The translations under genes were made by a program, and so were the position numbers. The notes under the pieces were generated by a model. The model had not been told where the DNA came from. It worked only from the letters and a program-made list of their open reading frames with translations, and ran no database searches. DNA of 64,000 nucleotides from Tyto alba (Eukaryota; Chordata; Aves; Strigiformes; Tytonidae). Positions 23,716-34,089 of this stretch are shown here, piece by piece. The stretch's first letter is position 1; each line of letters begins with the position of its first letter. The stretch lies in the NCBI RefSeq assembly GCF_018691265.1, contig NW_024881272.1, positions 23,859,323-23,923,322 of the forward strand, given 5' to 3'.

Positions 23716-26700
23716 GAGTGCGAGGACAGTGGGGTGGTCTCATCCACCTGGAGAGCGTGGGCAGAAGGGGGATTGCCAGAGGAATGGTTACAGGTGGAAA
23801 TCAGTTCCGAAGCTCTCCTAGCCTGGAGCAGGCTGGACTGCACCCACGGGCACTGTCCCAAGCCAAGTCCCTGTGTGTTGAGGCACCGATGTGCCAGTGC
23901 TGGGGTCAGTGGAGGGGGGTCCCAAAGCGGGTGCTGGCCGGGCTCATGGTCCTGGCGCTGCATCTGACGTAGCCCAGGGATTGCAGTCCACCTTGTTCTG
24001 AGCTGAAGGGAGAATGTGGCCCTAAGGGATGCTCAGAGCAGGGCTCACAAGCTTCCCCTGGGCTGCCTCTGCTCCCGCTGACTTGCAGGGGGCTGTGGCT
24101 CTGGTGCTGAGACCCCAGAGAGGATGTGCAGGAGCGGCAGGCAACGACCTGGGCATGGGGCAGGGGAGCAAACTATGGAACGGTTTGAGACCAAGCTGCA
24201 GGCAGAGGCAGCTCTCAGGACATGGTGCCGGGTGCTGCCCACAGGCCAGTGTGGGATGTGCCCCTCAGGAGCATCTCCTGCGTGGTGCACCCATAGCCAA
24301 GGAGCTTGCTCAGGGGAAAGTCCTGTCCAGCTTCTGGTTGTGGCTGCTGCTTGCCTCGTAGTCTGGAAGCAACTCAAAGATCCTGCCTCTTCCAGGCCAC
24401 ATAAAACAGATACTGGGAGGCTCTCCCTTCCCCCTTCCCATGTCCCTTTCCCTGTCCCTCTGGCCCCCCAGCCAGGCGGTCCCTGCTCCCCCCAGTGCAT
24501 GCCTCCCCCCAGGATGCTCTGTGAGGTTTCCAACATGGAGAGCTGGGGTTTCCAGCAGGTTTTTGAGCATATACTGTGGCAGATACTCCTTTGAATATTC
24601 TCCCCCAATTTGTTTTTTCCTGCCCAAGGAGCCCAGGGGACTGGATTTCCATGGCTTTTGCCAGGCAACACTCCCTTTGCATTTCCCATGTGTCAGCCTG
24701 GACCTGGCACCACCATCCATAGGGCCCCTGCCGCAGTGGCACTGGGGGTTCCTGGGCTGGACCTGGCCAAGGTTGTGGCTGGGGAAGGGTGGGCACCCAC
24801 CCTCCAACTTAGTGCTCAAACTGGGTCTTTAACCAGCTGCTGTGGGCGCCCTGAGGCAGTGATGGGTGGCACCCACATGCTACAGGGAGCTGAGATGCCA
24901 GGGAGCAGCTGGCTGCAGCCAGGAGGAGGAGGAGGGGAGTGAAGAGCCTTCAGTGTCCATGCTGGGCTCCTCTCCACACCCCAGGGGAAAGCACCCCAGT
25001 GGAGGCTGGTGTTGGCGTTAATTTGGTCTGTTTTAGCAAGAACTACAAAGCTACAGGGCACCTTTACCTTCCAGCATGCTGGCCCCAGGTCCAAGGAGAG
25101 AGCGTGTCCCCTGCTCGGCTTTCTCTGGCATCCCAGCTCCCCACCACGGCCACGGACAGGTCCTGATGGGAACCAGTCTCTGCAGACCAGGGAGGCGACT
25201 CCAAGCCCTTCCCTCCACCTTGGTGGGAGGCTCCAGGCAGAAACGCCCAGGCTGAATAGGTGGATGGCCCGGGGTGACTGTGGTGTGTCGGAACCACCTG
25301 GAAGGAGAAGGAAGGAGAGGATGGGGGGTTGTTTGGGGGCCAAAGGCTCCCCTCTAACTCGTTATCCCATTTGGCACTGGTGGGGCAGGTGCACCCACGG
25401 AGCAGCCCTGCGGCCGGGCCATGGGGGTGTGCACCCCAGCCCCAGGAGCAGCGCACAGTGCTGGGTTTCCCTCCTGCCTGCTGTGCCTTTGGCTGCCTCC
25501 CCGTGTGCACCTGCAGCCACCTCCCGCCCTCCGAAGCGCTGCAGCCCTGCCAGCTCGGAGCGGTGCACGCGGGTCAGAGCAGGGTCAGTGGGACGGATGT
25601 GAGTCTTGGCCTCTCCCTTGCAGTGACTCACCTTTTCAGCTCGGAAGGGAGAGCCCAGGGGAATTCTCCACAGCCTAAATATAGAGCAGGGTTGCCTGGT
25701 GCCTCTGACGCGCTGCAGTGCAGAAAGGCCACTCGGGTGGCAGGGAACCTGCCTAGAGAGAGGCCGGGAAAGTGCAGGGAGGTTGGGGAGCTCCCGCAGA
25801 GGGGTTTTGCTCCAGCAGGTGCAGAGAGCAGGTCTGGGGAGCTGCAGGCTCCGGGGGAGAGGGGCTATCAGAGAGCTGCTGCTGCGCTGACCGCACTGTG
25901 AGCACGGGCTGCTCGTGCATTTGTGGTGTACGGCCCTTCCCCAGTGCCCACCACCCTGGCGTCGGGCTCCCTCCACCAGCTCACCCTGTTTGGGCTGGCC
26001 AAGCAGTGGCCTCAGGCTCACACGTGCCAAGGGGAGGGCCCACGGCCAGGGAACACGAGGCAGCAGTGGGATCCTCTGCGGCTCAGCATCTCTGGGCTTC
26101 CAGTGTCTCCTTTTCCTGGGAGGGAGCCGTGGGGAGTCCCTGCCCTCCCGTGCTGCTTCACCTCTCAGCGTGGGCGCTGCTGGGAGAGGGGGAAGGTGTC
26201 AGGACAGGGCTATCTCTCCGTCTGCATCAAATGGGGGCAGGCAGACTGGGTACGGGCAGCACAGGGACAGGCGAGAGCTTCCAAACTGCCTGGCAGGGAG
26301 GCAGCCGCCACGCTGAGCTCCACCAGCACCCGCACGGCGTGTGCCACCGGTCCAGGCGTGCATCCCACTCAGTGTTAGAGACGTGTCCTTTGCTACAGGC
26401 GACCCGGGCCACTACCCGGCCTCTCCAGGCACCAGCTTCTGCACAGGGACTCACTCCAAAGGCCAGTGCTCTCACCAGTACTGTACCCAAGCTGAGATGC
26501 AAGAACTCAATGAGTTTTTAAAATTAGTTTTAGTTTCTGCGATTTTTTTTAATTCCCCCTCTAGGCAGGGAGGGCAAGAGTCTTGCAGGCTCCTCCAAGC
26601 AGGCTTATGTCACATCAATTCAGTCATATCACAGAAGCAATAAAGCTATCAAACAAGCTTGGCTGGCCTCTTTCTTCTGCTGCCTTTGGCCTTGTTTAGG

Positions 26701-29100
26701 GGAGACAGAGGGATTCCCCTGCTCGGGCTGTCCCCAGCCTGGTTTCACTGCTGACGCCTCCAGCAGTTACCCAGAGGCGGCTGCCGAGAGCTGCAGCTGG
26801 CCAGTGCCACTGGCCTGGTGCTGGGGACAGGAGAGGGCTGTGCTCCTCCTTGCAGGTGACCTGAAGAGAAGGTCTCGCAGGTTGGGTGCACGTCCTGTCG
26901 GGGGGCGGAGGGGTGGGGGCTTGTCCTGCCCGGTGCGGGCCTCCTGCGACTCTGCCTGCTCTCCTGGGGACTCCCTGCCAGCGGGGTGGCTTCCTGCCGA
27001 GGGTCACGGCAGCAATCAGGCTGGGTGCGGCCCCGACAAAGGCAGGTGTCCGGCCAAGTGACCTTCTCGCTGCAGCGTCCAGGAAGGAAGCGGTTTAGGA
27101 AGCCGGGGGCTGAGGCCGTGAGTGGCTCCGACACCTGCCAGGTCCCGGCGGGAGCAGCGTAACCCCCGGCCGTGCCACGGGGCTTCCGGAGCCGTGGGAC
27201 GAGTCGGGTGCAGTCCCACTGCCCGAGGGAATGGGGTGATGGCTTCCAGGTAGGTGACCGGTCTGCCAGACCTGCCAGCTCCCAAACACAACGGGTGGCT
27301 TCCTGCCAGCACCAGTGGGACGCGGCCAAGGCAACTGCGCAGCCCTCCCCGGTGTGCGGCTGCAAGTTCCGGATCCCTCCCAGAAAGGCGATGCTGGAGC
27401 TGCTCAAACCCTCCTTCCTGCCCTCCTCTCTTCCCAGTCCTTAAAGAGCAGGGCCACCACTGCCATCGGGCTGGGCCAGCCCCAGGGGTGGCCCGTGCCC
27501 CATCTTGGCCTTAGGGGGGTTGTGGAGGGGGGAGAGCGCAGGGCCTGGGGCTGGGTCACATGGGGACAACCGTGAGAGGTTCAGGTCAGCAGAGACCAGG
27601 ACACTTGTTCTGGAGCAGGTGTCCCTGAAGGAGCCACATCACCGCTGCGATGGGGATGATGCAACTGGGTCGGTCCGTCTACATCACTGCCCTCTCCCAC
27701 GTGTGTTTTGTCACACCCAGCCACGGCCTCACACGGGCACGGCAGCGGCCATGGCGTGCTCAGTCCTGCCATCTGGCTGGACCACATCACCCCCATCCCG
27801 CCTCACGCAAGGGTGGCACCTTCAGGGATAGATGTCACAGCAGGTCCTGGCCTCGCAGGGCTCATTCCAAACTAGACAAGGGACATGGGGACACCCCGTC
27901 CCTGGGGGTGCAGGAGCACAGGCTGACACGGGCGGTGCCTTGGGACGCACCAAGCCAGGGAGCAGTTCACCCATCTGACTGGAGACCCGTGGGGCCGGGC
28001 ACCCTGCCCTGCACCCCAGCACCCTCTGGGTCCCAGCCCACGCTCAGCACTCCCCGGGGCAGAGCCAATACCCGTGGGAGCCCGAGGGAAGAGAGCAGCG
28101 TCCGGATTGAGGCACAGCGCTAGGACGTGCCACCTCCTGCCACCGTGATCGCGGGGGGACGGGGAGGAGGTGCTGCTGGAAGGACATCAGCAGGGCTGGC
28201 AGCAGCAGTGTGGTCACATCTCCCACGACAAGGGCCAGGGGCAGAGGAGGGAGTCAGGGCCCCCAGGTGTCTGCGTAGTGTCCATGAAGGGGTCACACCT
28301 GGAAGAGGACAGAGGCCAAGCTTGGCACAGACACCCCTTTCACAGGACCGGGAACACTGTATGGGGTCCCTTGGATGTCCCCCTGTGCCCCCCACAGAGC
28401 CCCCTGCCCACTACCAGCAATCACACCCACCGCAGCTGCCAGCTGTGTTCTGGGGACATGGGGACCTGCCCAACCCACAGGGAAAGTGGGAGGGGATGGG
28501 GTAACCCCTGGGGTGAGCCAGCACCTGAGGCAGTCTCCGAGCCCTGAGGCCTGTCCGTGGGGGAGGCAGCTCTCCTCTCCGCCCACAGCCCCTCCTGGGC
28601 AGCCCTCCCTGCATGGGCAGGGCCGTGGCCAGTCCCAGCCCCATGGGGGCAGCCAGGCAACCCGGAGCAGGACGTGCCACGCCACTCGCGCAGAAACTTT
28701 CCAAGGAGGCAGCCCCGTTAGTCTGCAGCACTGCCAAGCAGAGGATCCTGTTCCCTGTCCCCCATCCCCTGCCCCTGGCCGATTCCCCACCCCAGGGGTG
28801 CTCCTGGGCCTCCAAACCTCTGCTGGGCCAAGGCATCCCAGGGCGTCACCCCTGCCAGCTCCCATGGGGGCATCACGGATGGGAGCAGCCTCAGGCCATG
28901 GCCGTGGGGCGGCACAGTCCCACGGCAGAACCAACCCTCCCACACAGCCCCACGAGCAGGCGTGAAGCCACCCACGGCCACAAGCTTGGCCAAGGTGCCT
29001 GTGCCAGGAGCAGAGGAGGACCAGGGCCAGGGCAGGGGCTGCGTGCCACCTCCTCTGTCCCCTCTAGCAGTGGAGGGGACAGGCTTAGCCGGCGCCACCT
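23716..29100. other. Intergenic region ST3GAL3-ARTN, no gene recognised
   Basis: This is GC-rich sequence with many overlapping open frames on both strands. None shows a known domain, consistent exon boundaries or a recognisable protein. An isolated poly(A) signal at 26639 is listed separately. Confidence 0.6.
26639..26644 (+). terminator. Orphan AATAAA poly(A) signal
   Basis: The hexamer lies in ACAGAAGCAATAAAGCTATC, preceded by an AT-rich stretch with a T8 run near 26543 and followed by a pyrimidine/G-T stretch. No gene upstream claims it. It could end a read-through ST3GAL3 transcript or a noncoding RNA, or be chance. Confidence 0.3.
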
Positions 29101-29404
29101 GTGTCAGCACATTCTCTGGCAGGTGATGCCGCAGGAGGGACGCAGGAGTTGTCATCCCCGCGCTGGATAATCCGACGAGATGAGACAAGACGGGGCGCGC
29201 GGGCTCTGCCAGTGGCTCGCACGCGCCGGCCGGCTCTCCCGGCCGCAGGCCTGCGGGGTCCGGGCTGCTGCGGGGCGGGGAAGCAGCTAAGGGCAGATGG
29301 GGGGCCCCGGGGGTTCGGGGCAGACCCCATGGGCGGCCCAGGGCCAGCGTGCAGCCGCGGTGCTGCCGGCGATCGAGCCGCTGGCCCCGCTCCAACCGGG
29401 GAGT

Positions 29405-29412
29405 TATATAAA
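29405..29412 (+). promoter_or_regulatory. TATA-like box (TATATAAA)
   Basis: GAGTTATATAAACCCGGGG is the only AT-rich octamer in the middle of the CpG island. A start site would be expected about 25-30 nt downstream, near 29435-29445. The gene served is probably ARTN, but this is not demonstrated. Confidence 0.4.
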
Positions 29413-29434
29413 CCCGGGGAAGGTTGCGCCGAGG

Positions 29435-29826
29435 CGGTTGAACGGTGCCGGGGCAGATGCCGGGGCAGGCAGCGCCCCGGGGTGCGCAGCCCCCCCGGGC
29501 GCCTCCGGACCCCGCCGCAGGCAGGGCCTGGGGGGCCGGCGGGCCATGAGGGCTGGCACCGGGGGCTGGGGGGGGGGGTGCCCGGCCTGGGCTGCGTCCC
29601 GGCGGTCGGCGCTGGCCAGGGGAGCACGTGTGAAGCGGGACGGAGCGGAGGCGGCCCTGGGATTTGGCACGTTTGCAAGGAGCACTCGAGAGCCCCGGGA
29701 TGGACGTGGAGGGCCCTGGGCGGTGACGTAAGGACTCGCGGGGACTCGGCTCGGCTCGCCAGCCGGCCCCCCATGTCCCCGGGGCCTGCGACGGCCCCGG
29801 CGGAGGGAGGCAGGGAGGCGGCAGAG
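29435..29826 (+). other. ARTN: Candidate ARTN noncoding first exon
   Basis: If the TATA-like box at 29405 is used, a transcript from about 29435 would meet a consensus donor CAGAG|GTAAGG after 29826. It could splice to the ARTN acceptor at 34018 (ACTTGCAG). A second candidate donor follows 30934. This is inference from signals only; no transcript evidence is available. Confidence 0.25.
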
Positions 29827-31549
29827 GTAAGGAGCCCGGCGGCCGGTGACCCCGCCGGGGTGGACCCGGCCGCGGGGCGCCCGTGGGCCGTGGGGTTGCG
29901 GGAGGGCTGGGAGGCAGGGCAGGGAGGCCGGACTCCTCCTCCGGCGAGGCAGGACCTGGACGCCAGGCACACCGGTGGCCCGCGGTGACTCGGGGTGCGT
30001 GGGACGCCGGCCAGCCCCGCCGCGGCCCGGGAGCTGCCGGGATGGCCCCTCGCCACCCCCCTCTCAAACCCCCAACCCTGCCGGGTGCCTACGGGCCCGG
30101 GTGGCCCCGCTGCGTGCAAGGGGATCCCCGTGGGGCTTTGCTCCCGGAGCGCTCCGGGAAGGGCTGAACTCATCCCCCCGGGGGGGGTGTCTGTGTGTCC
30201 GTCCTGATAGCGCTGTGACCGGGCTGTCGGGGCAGGGAGCCCCGCTCAGGGGGGGCGTCCGTCTGTCCGTCCGTCCGCCTGCCCGGCGGTGCCGAGAGGT
30301 GCCTGCCGGCCCGGGGCGGGTGGTGGCGGCGGTCGGGTGCCGCCGGGGCTGCCGGTGCCGTTCCCGGCGGGGTGCGAGTCTCCGCGGGAGCTCGGCGGCG
30401 GTGCGGGCTCTGGAGCGGAGCCGGTGCGGATGCGGCTGCGGGTCGGGCTGCGGCTGCTGATACCGGCGGGATCCCGGTGCCGTCCTGGTCCTGCGGCGGC
30501 CTCGGCCCCCGTGCGGGTCGGAGTTCCGGTGCCGCTGCGGCGCGGGTGGGGGTGCGGGTCGGGACGCCGGTGCCGGTGCGGATGGGGGTCCCGGTGCCGG
30601 TGCCCGCCCCGCCGGTCAGGTGACGGCGGCTGGAATTTGACACCGGCGGCGGCGGCGGGAGCGGGATGGAGCCGCCGCTGTCCCGCACTGCGCGCCCGCC
30701 CGTTGCCGCCGGCACCGCACCCCGAGGCGCAGCGGGACCGGGACCGCAACCGCGAGGCGCAGCGGGAGCGGCGCCGGGAGCAGCGGCGGGAGCCGGTGCC
30801 GGTGCCCGCGGGGTAGCGCCGGCCCCCGCCCGCGCCCCGCCCCGGAGCGGCGGCGGCGGGCGGCGGGGGGCGGCGGGGAACGGAGGCAATGCGGGGCGGC
30901 GGCGGCCCGGGGGATGGTCCCCGCCGCGGGCACGGTGAGTGCGGGCCGGGGCGGCGGGCGGCAGCGGCCGCCCCAGCCCGCCGGCGGCGCCGGGACTCGG
31001 CGGCGACTCGTACCGGGGCTGCGGGAGGGGGGGGGGGGGGGGCGCGGAGGGGGGCCCCGCTTCGTCGCCCGCCCCCGGACAAAACCCGCGGGGCGGCTAG
31101 GGGTGCTCGGGCCGCCCCCGGGCAGGTCCCCACCGGGCGGTTCCCGGGCCGCCGAGCCCGGCCCGGCGGCGGGAAGCGCTGGGGGCCGCGGCGGGGACGG
31201 GGTTCCCTGCTGGGGCGGGGAGAGGCGGGACCCCGCTGCGGGGGCACGGGGGGCACGGGGACGGTCTCACCCGCCTCTTTCCCGGGCTCCCGCCCCGGCC
31301 CTTTGGGCACGTCGCACGGGTCTGCGCCCCGCTGCCCGGGCGGGGGGCGGGGGAGAGCCCCGGGGCGGGGGTGCCCGGCGTCCCCACGGCTCCGCTTTCC
31401 CCGGGTTGGGGCCGAGTTTGGTCTCGCCCGTGTGCCCCACGTGTCCGACGCCGGCCTCCCACGGCTTTGCGGGGCGGGTGCCAGCTCCGCGTCACACGTG
31501 TGTGGGGGGGGGGGTGTTGTTGATTTCTGACCCCTCGTCACTCCTCCTG

Positions 31550-34018
31550 CCAGGGGCAGCGCGGGGGGGACGCCGGGCCTCCACCGGTGCCCGTGGCGGA
31601 TCCCTGGGCATCCACCCGCGCTGCCAGGCAGGACCTGCGGCTGCAGGGCTGACACGACGAGCAGTGGCGAGCGGGGCACCAGCACAGCCCCCTTCCAAAA
31701 GCAGCCACTCCATGAGCTGAGACCCTCTCCCCTGGGCTGGGGCACCCTCTGGCCCCGCGTGGATGCGCTTCGCGAGTGGCTCCTGCCTCCCCCCGGGGGC
31801 CGAGTGCAGCTCACGGGGCACCCGCTCCACAGCTCCCTGTCCACAGGGTGGGCAGCGCGGCTCTGGCCGCGGCTCTGCACGGGTGGGTGTGGGGTGGCCC
31901 GCACAGGGATTACCCCCAGCACGTTGCTGCTCAGCCCCCCGGCCGGGGGTACACGTGTGGTGGGGGGTCAGGCAGGTCCTCACACGGATGGGCCTGATCC
32001 TGACCCTGGAAAAGGCTCCTGTGCCTGTTAATGGCCCAGCTGGGCTCTTGTAGTCGTGGCAGTGACAGACCCCAGCTAGATCCCCCCATGCGGGAGCTGG
32101 GGGTCTGCCGTGGGGACTGCAGCTCCGGCACTCCCGTGGGGTGCCCAGCAGCTTGGCTCAGCCCTGCCTGCGCTGGGGGAAAGCAGTGGCCCGCCGAGCG
32201 GGGCTGCGGTCCTGCGCGTTCGGAGAGCTGCCCCCGGGGACGGGGCTCCGTGTCTGCGGAGGCACTGGCGGGGCACGTCCGTAGACCCGGCTCCGGGGCT
32301 CCCGGGAGCGAAGGGAGGCTGCCCTCGCCCGGCGCCCCGCCGGCAGCGCTCCCGCCGCAGAGCCCGGGGCCGTGCTGCCGCCGAACGGGAGAAGCCTGAA
32401 CTGCACCGGCTGCTCCGTCCCGTCCCATCCCATCCCATCCCATCCCGTCCCATCCCATCCCATCCCATCCCGTACCGTCCCATCCCATCCCGTACCGTCC
32501 CGTCGGGATGCTGAGGCCGACAGGCCATGGGAGCGGGGACCGGGGGGGCCCATCCCCTCATAGCAGGGTGCGGGGACCCCTGCCTGGCCCCCTCCAGGGG
32601 TGCCGGCCTGGGAAAACCATGACCTGGCAGCAGTGGCTGGCACGGGGCCACGGGCCGCCACGGGAGCGACGTGCTGTGTGGGCTGTGCTTGGCCAGGCTG
32701 CGGCTGCTGGCGGGGCTGGGGGGGCCTGGTGCCAGCCCTGCCTGCACCAGGGACACATCCTGCCCGGTGCGCGGCCCCTGGAGGAGGTGCATGGGTCTGG
32801 CAGTGCCCATCACAGCCCTTTGCCACCGTGTGGTCAGTGCAGGGTGGCATCAGCTGCAGCAGTCGGGACCATCCCTTGAGATGCTGAGGGGACTGGGGGA
32901 GCGGGTTTTGTCTCCTGGTCCCAGTGGTGCCCAGCTGCATCACTTCTTTTTTTGGCCAGGAGCACTGTCCTCAGTGTGTCCTGTCCCAGCTTTGCTATGA
33001 AAGCACCTGGGACATTCTGGGGCAAAGCCATGGATGGGACAGGGGAACTCCCTGCTGCAGGATACCACCCGGCTCCAAGGGGACAGTCCCATCCCAAGAG
33101 ATAGGGGATGCAGCAGATGGGCCAAGGAGGGTCCAGGCTCCTTTGGGAGTCACCTCTGGGGGATTCTGGCTTGAGACACTGAGGCACAGGGGCTCTCTTG
33201 CACCCCGGAGGAGCTGGGGAAGGAGGTACAACATGTGGTTGCAGACTGGGAGTTGCCCCTGCACCCCCCAGGGGACATCATTCCCCTGAGACCGTGCTTG
33301 CTGCTCTGCTGGGACTATGCATGGCAAGGACCAAATTCCCCTTTGTGTGTCAGGGCAGTGGATTCTGGGCAGTGGTGTTGGGGTAAATGACTACAGCGAG
33401 TCCAGTGTGGTGCCCCGTGCCCCGCTGTGTCCCCATGGGCCCTTCCTGCCCATCCTGCTCCTCGCGGCCTCACTCCCTGGGGCTGTTCTGGGGCTGCATG
33501 TCCCAGCTCGGTGCAGGCAGAAGGCTGGGGAGCAAGCGCAGGGCCAGTGGGGGAGGCTGCACCCAAGGACCCTGTGCTAATGGATTTGGAGTTTCCAAGG
33601 TCAGGCTCCCACCGCAAGCAAGAAAAACATTCCCAGGGAAGGGCCATGGGAAAGGGCGCCCCCCCCGCCGTGGCACTCCCAGCCCCAGCCACTGCCTCAG
33701 GGCCCAGCCTGGCATCCCGGGCTGCTTGCGTGAGGAGGTGGCTACGTCGCCCTGAGGAGAGGTGCTGGGCGAAGGCTGGGTCACCCCAGTTGCCAAATCA
33801 CTTGGAAGGGGTGCGTGGGGTGGCGAGGGTGCCTGGCTGTGCAGGGAGGGGACAGGGGTCATGCGTGGGGTGCAGGAGGTGTTGTGGAATGCTGTGGGGC
33901 GAGGGAGGGGATAGCATCCTTTTGACAGGGGCAGGAGTGTGCCAGCTCCCAGCCAGCCAGCTCGGTGCCCACCCTGTCCCCTCTGCGTGGGTGCTGACCC
34001 CCACCTCTGCACTTGCAG
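31550..34018 (+). other. ARTN: Probable ARTN 5' intron sequence
   Basis: This GC-rich sequence lies between the CpG island and the first coding exon. It includes the CCATC pentanucleotide repeat (listed separately). I see no conserved exon. Long open frames here reflect high GC. Confidence 0.45.
32415..32505 (+). repeat. (CCATC/CCGTC)n pentanucleotide repeat
   Basis: About 18 tandem 5-nt units are mostly CCATC with interspersed CCGTC and CCGTA variants. It lies in the probable 5' intron of ARTN. The mix of transition variants indicates a mature but still regular satellite. Confidence 0.95.
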
Positions 34019-34023
34019 CCAGC

Positions 34024-34089
34024 ATGGAGCAGCGAGCGGGGCCACCAGAACCGAGACCAGCAGGACCCACCACGCATCCGCAGCCCAAG
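34024..34089 (+). CDS. ARTN: ARTN coding exon 1
   Basis: The acceptor ACTTGCAG precedes CCAGC and the ATG at 34024. The exon encodes 22 residues (MEQRAGPPEPRPAGPTTHPQ then PK) and ends at AAG|GTGAGC in phase 0. The hydrophilic N-region precedes the signal core in the next exon. The upstream frame is also open, so the start is inferred from the acceptor and the family layout. Confidence 0.8.

Larger units (their letters stand above)
29100..31550. promoter_or_regulatory. ARTN: CpG island, probable ARTN promoter region
   Basis: About 2.4 kb is extremely GC- and CpG-rich with long G-runs, for example 31027-31042. It holds a TATA-like box (29405), a CACGTG E-box (29625-29630), a CRE-like TGACGTAA (29724-29731) and strong donor-like sites after 29826 (CAGAG|GTAAGG) and 30934 (CACG|GTGAGT). 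It lies 2.5-5 kb upstream of the ARTN start codon on the coding strand side, as expected for noncoding first exons. Assignment to ARTN is inferred from position; a bidirectional or separate transcript is possible. Confidence 0.6.

Noticed and set aside
28718..30067. 449-codon open frame on the minus strand upstream of ARTN
   Set aside because: It lies in and beside the CpG island, where stop codons are rare. Its product is Pro/Ala/Arg/Gly-rich with no domain, and open frames overlap it on other strands.
30246..31922. 558-codon open frame on the minus strand in the CpG island
   Set aside because: The low-complexity Arg/Pro/Ala translation arises from CCG-type repeats and extreme GC content. 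No start context or homology is visible.
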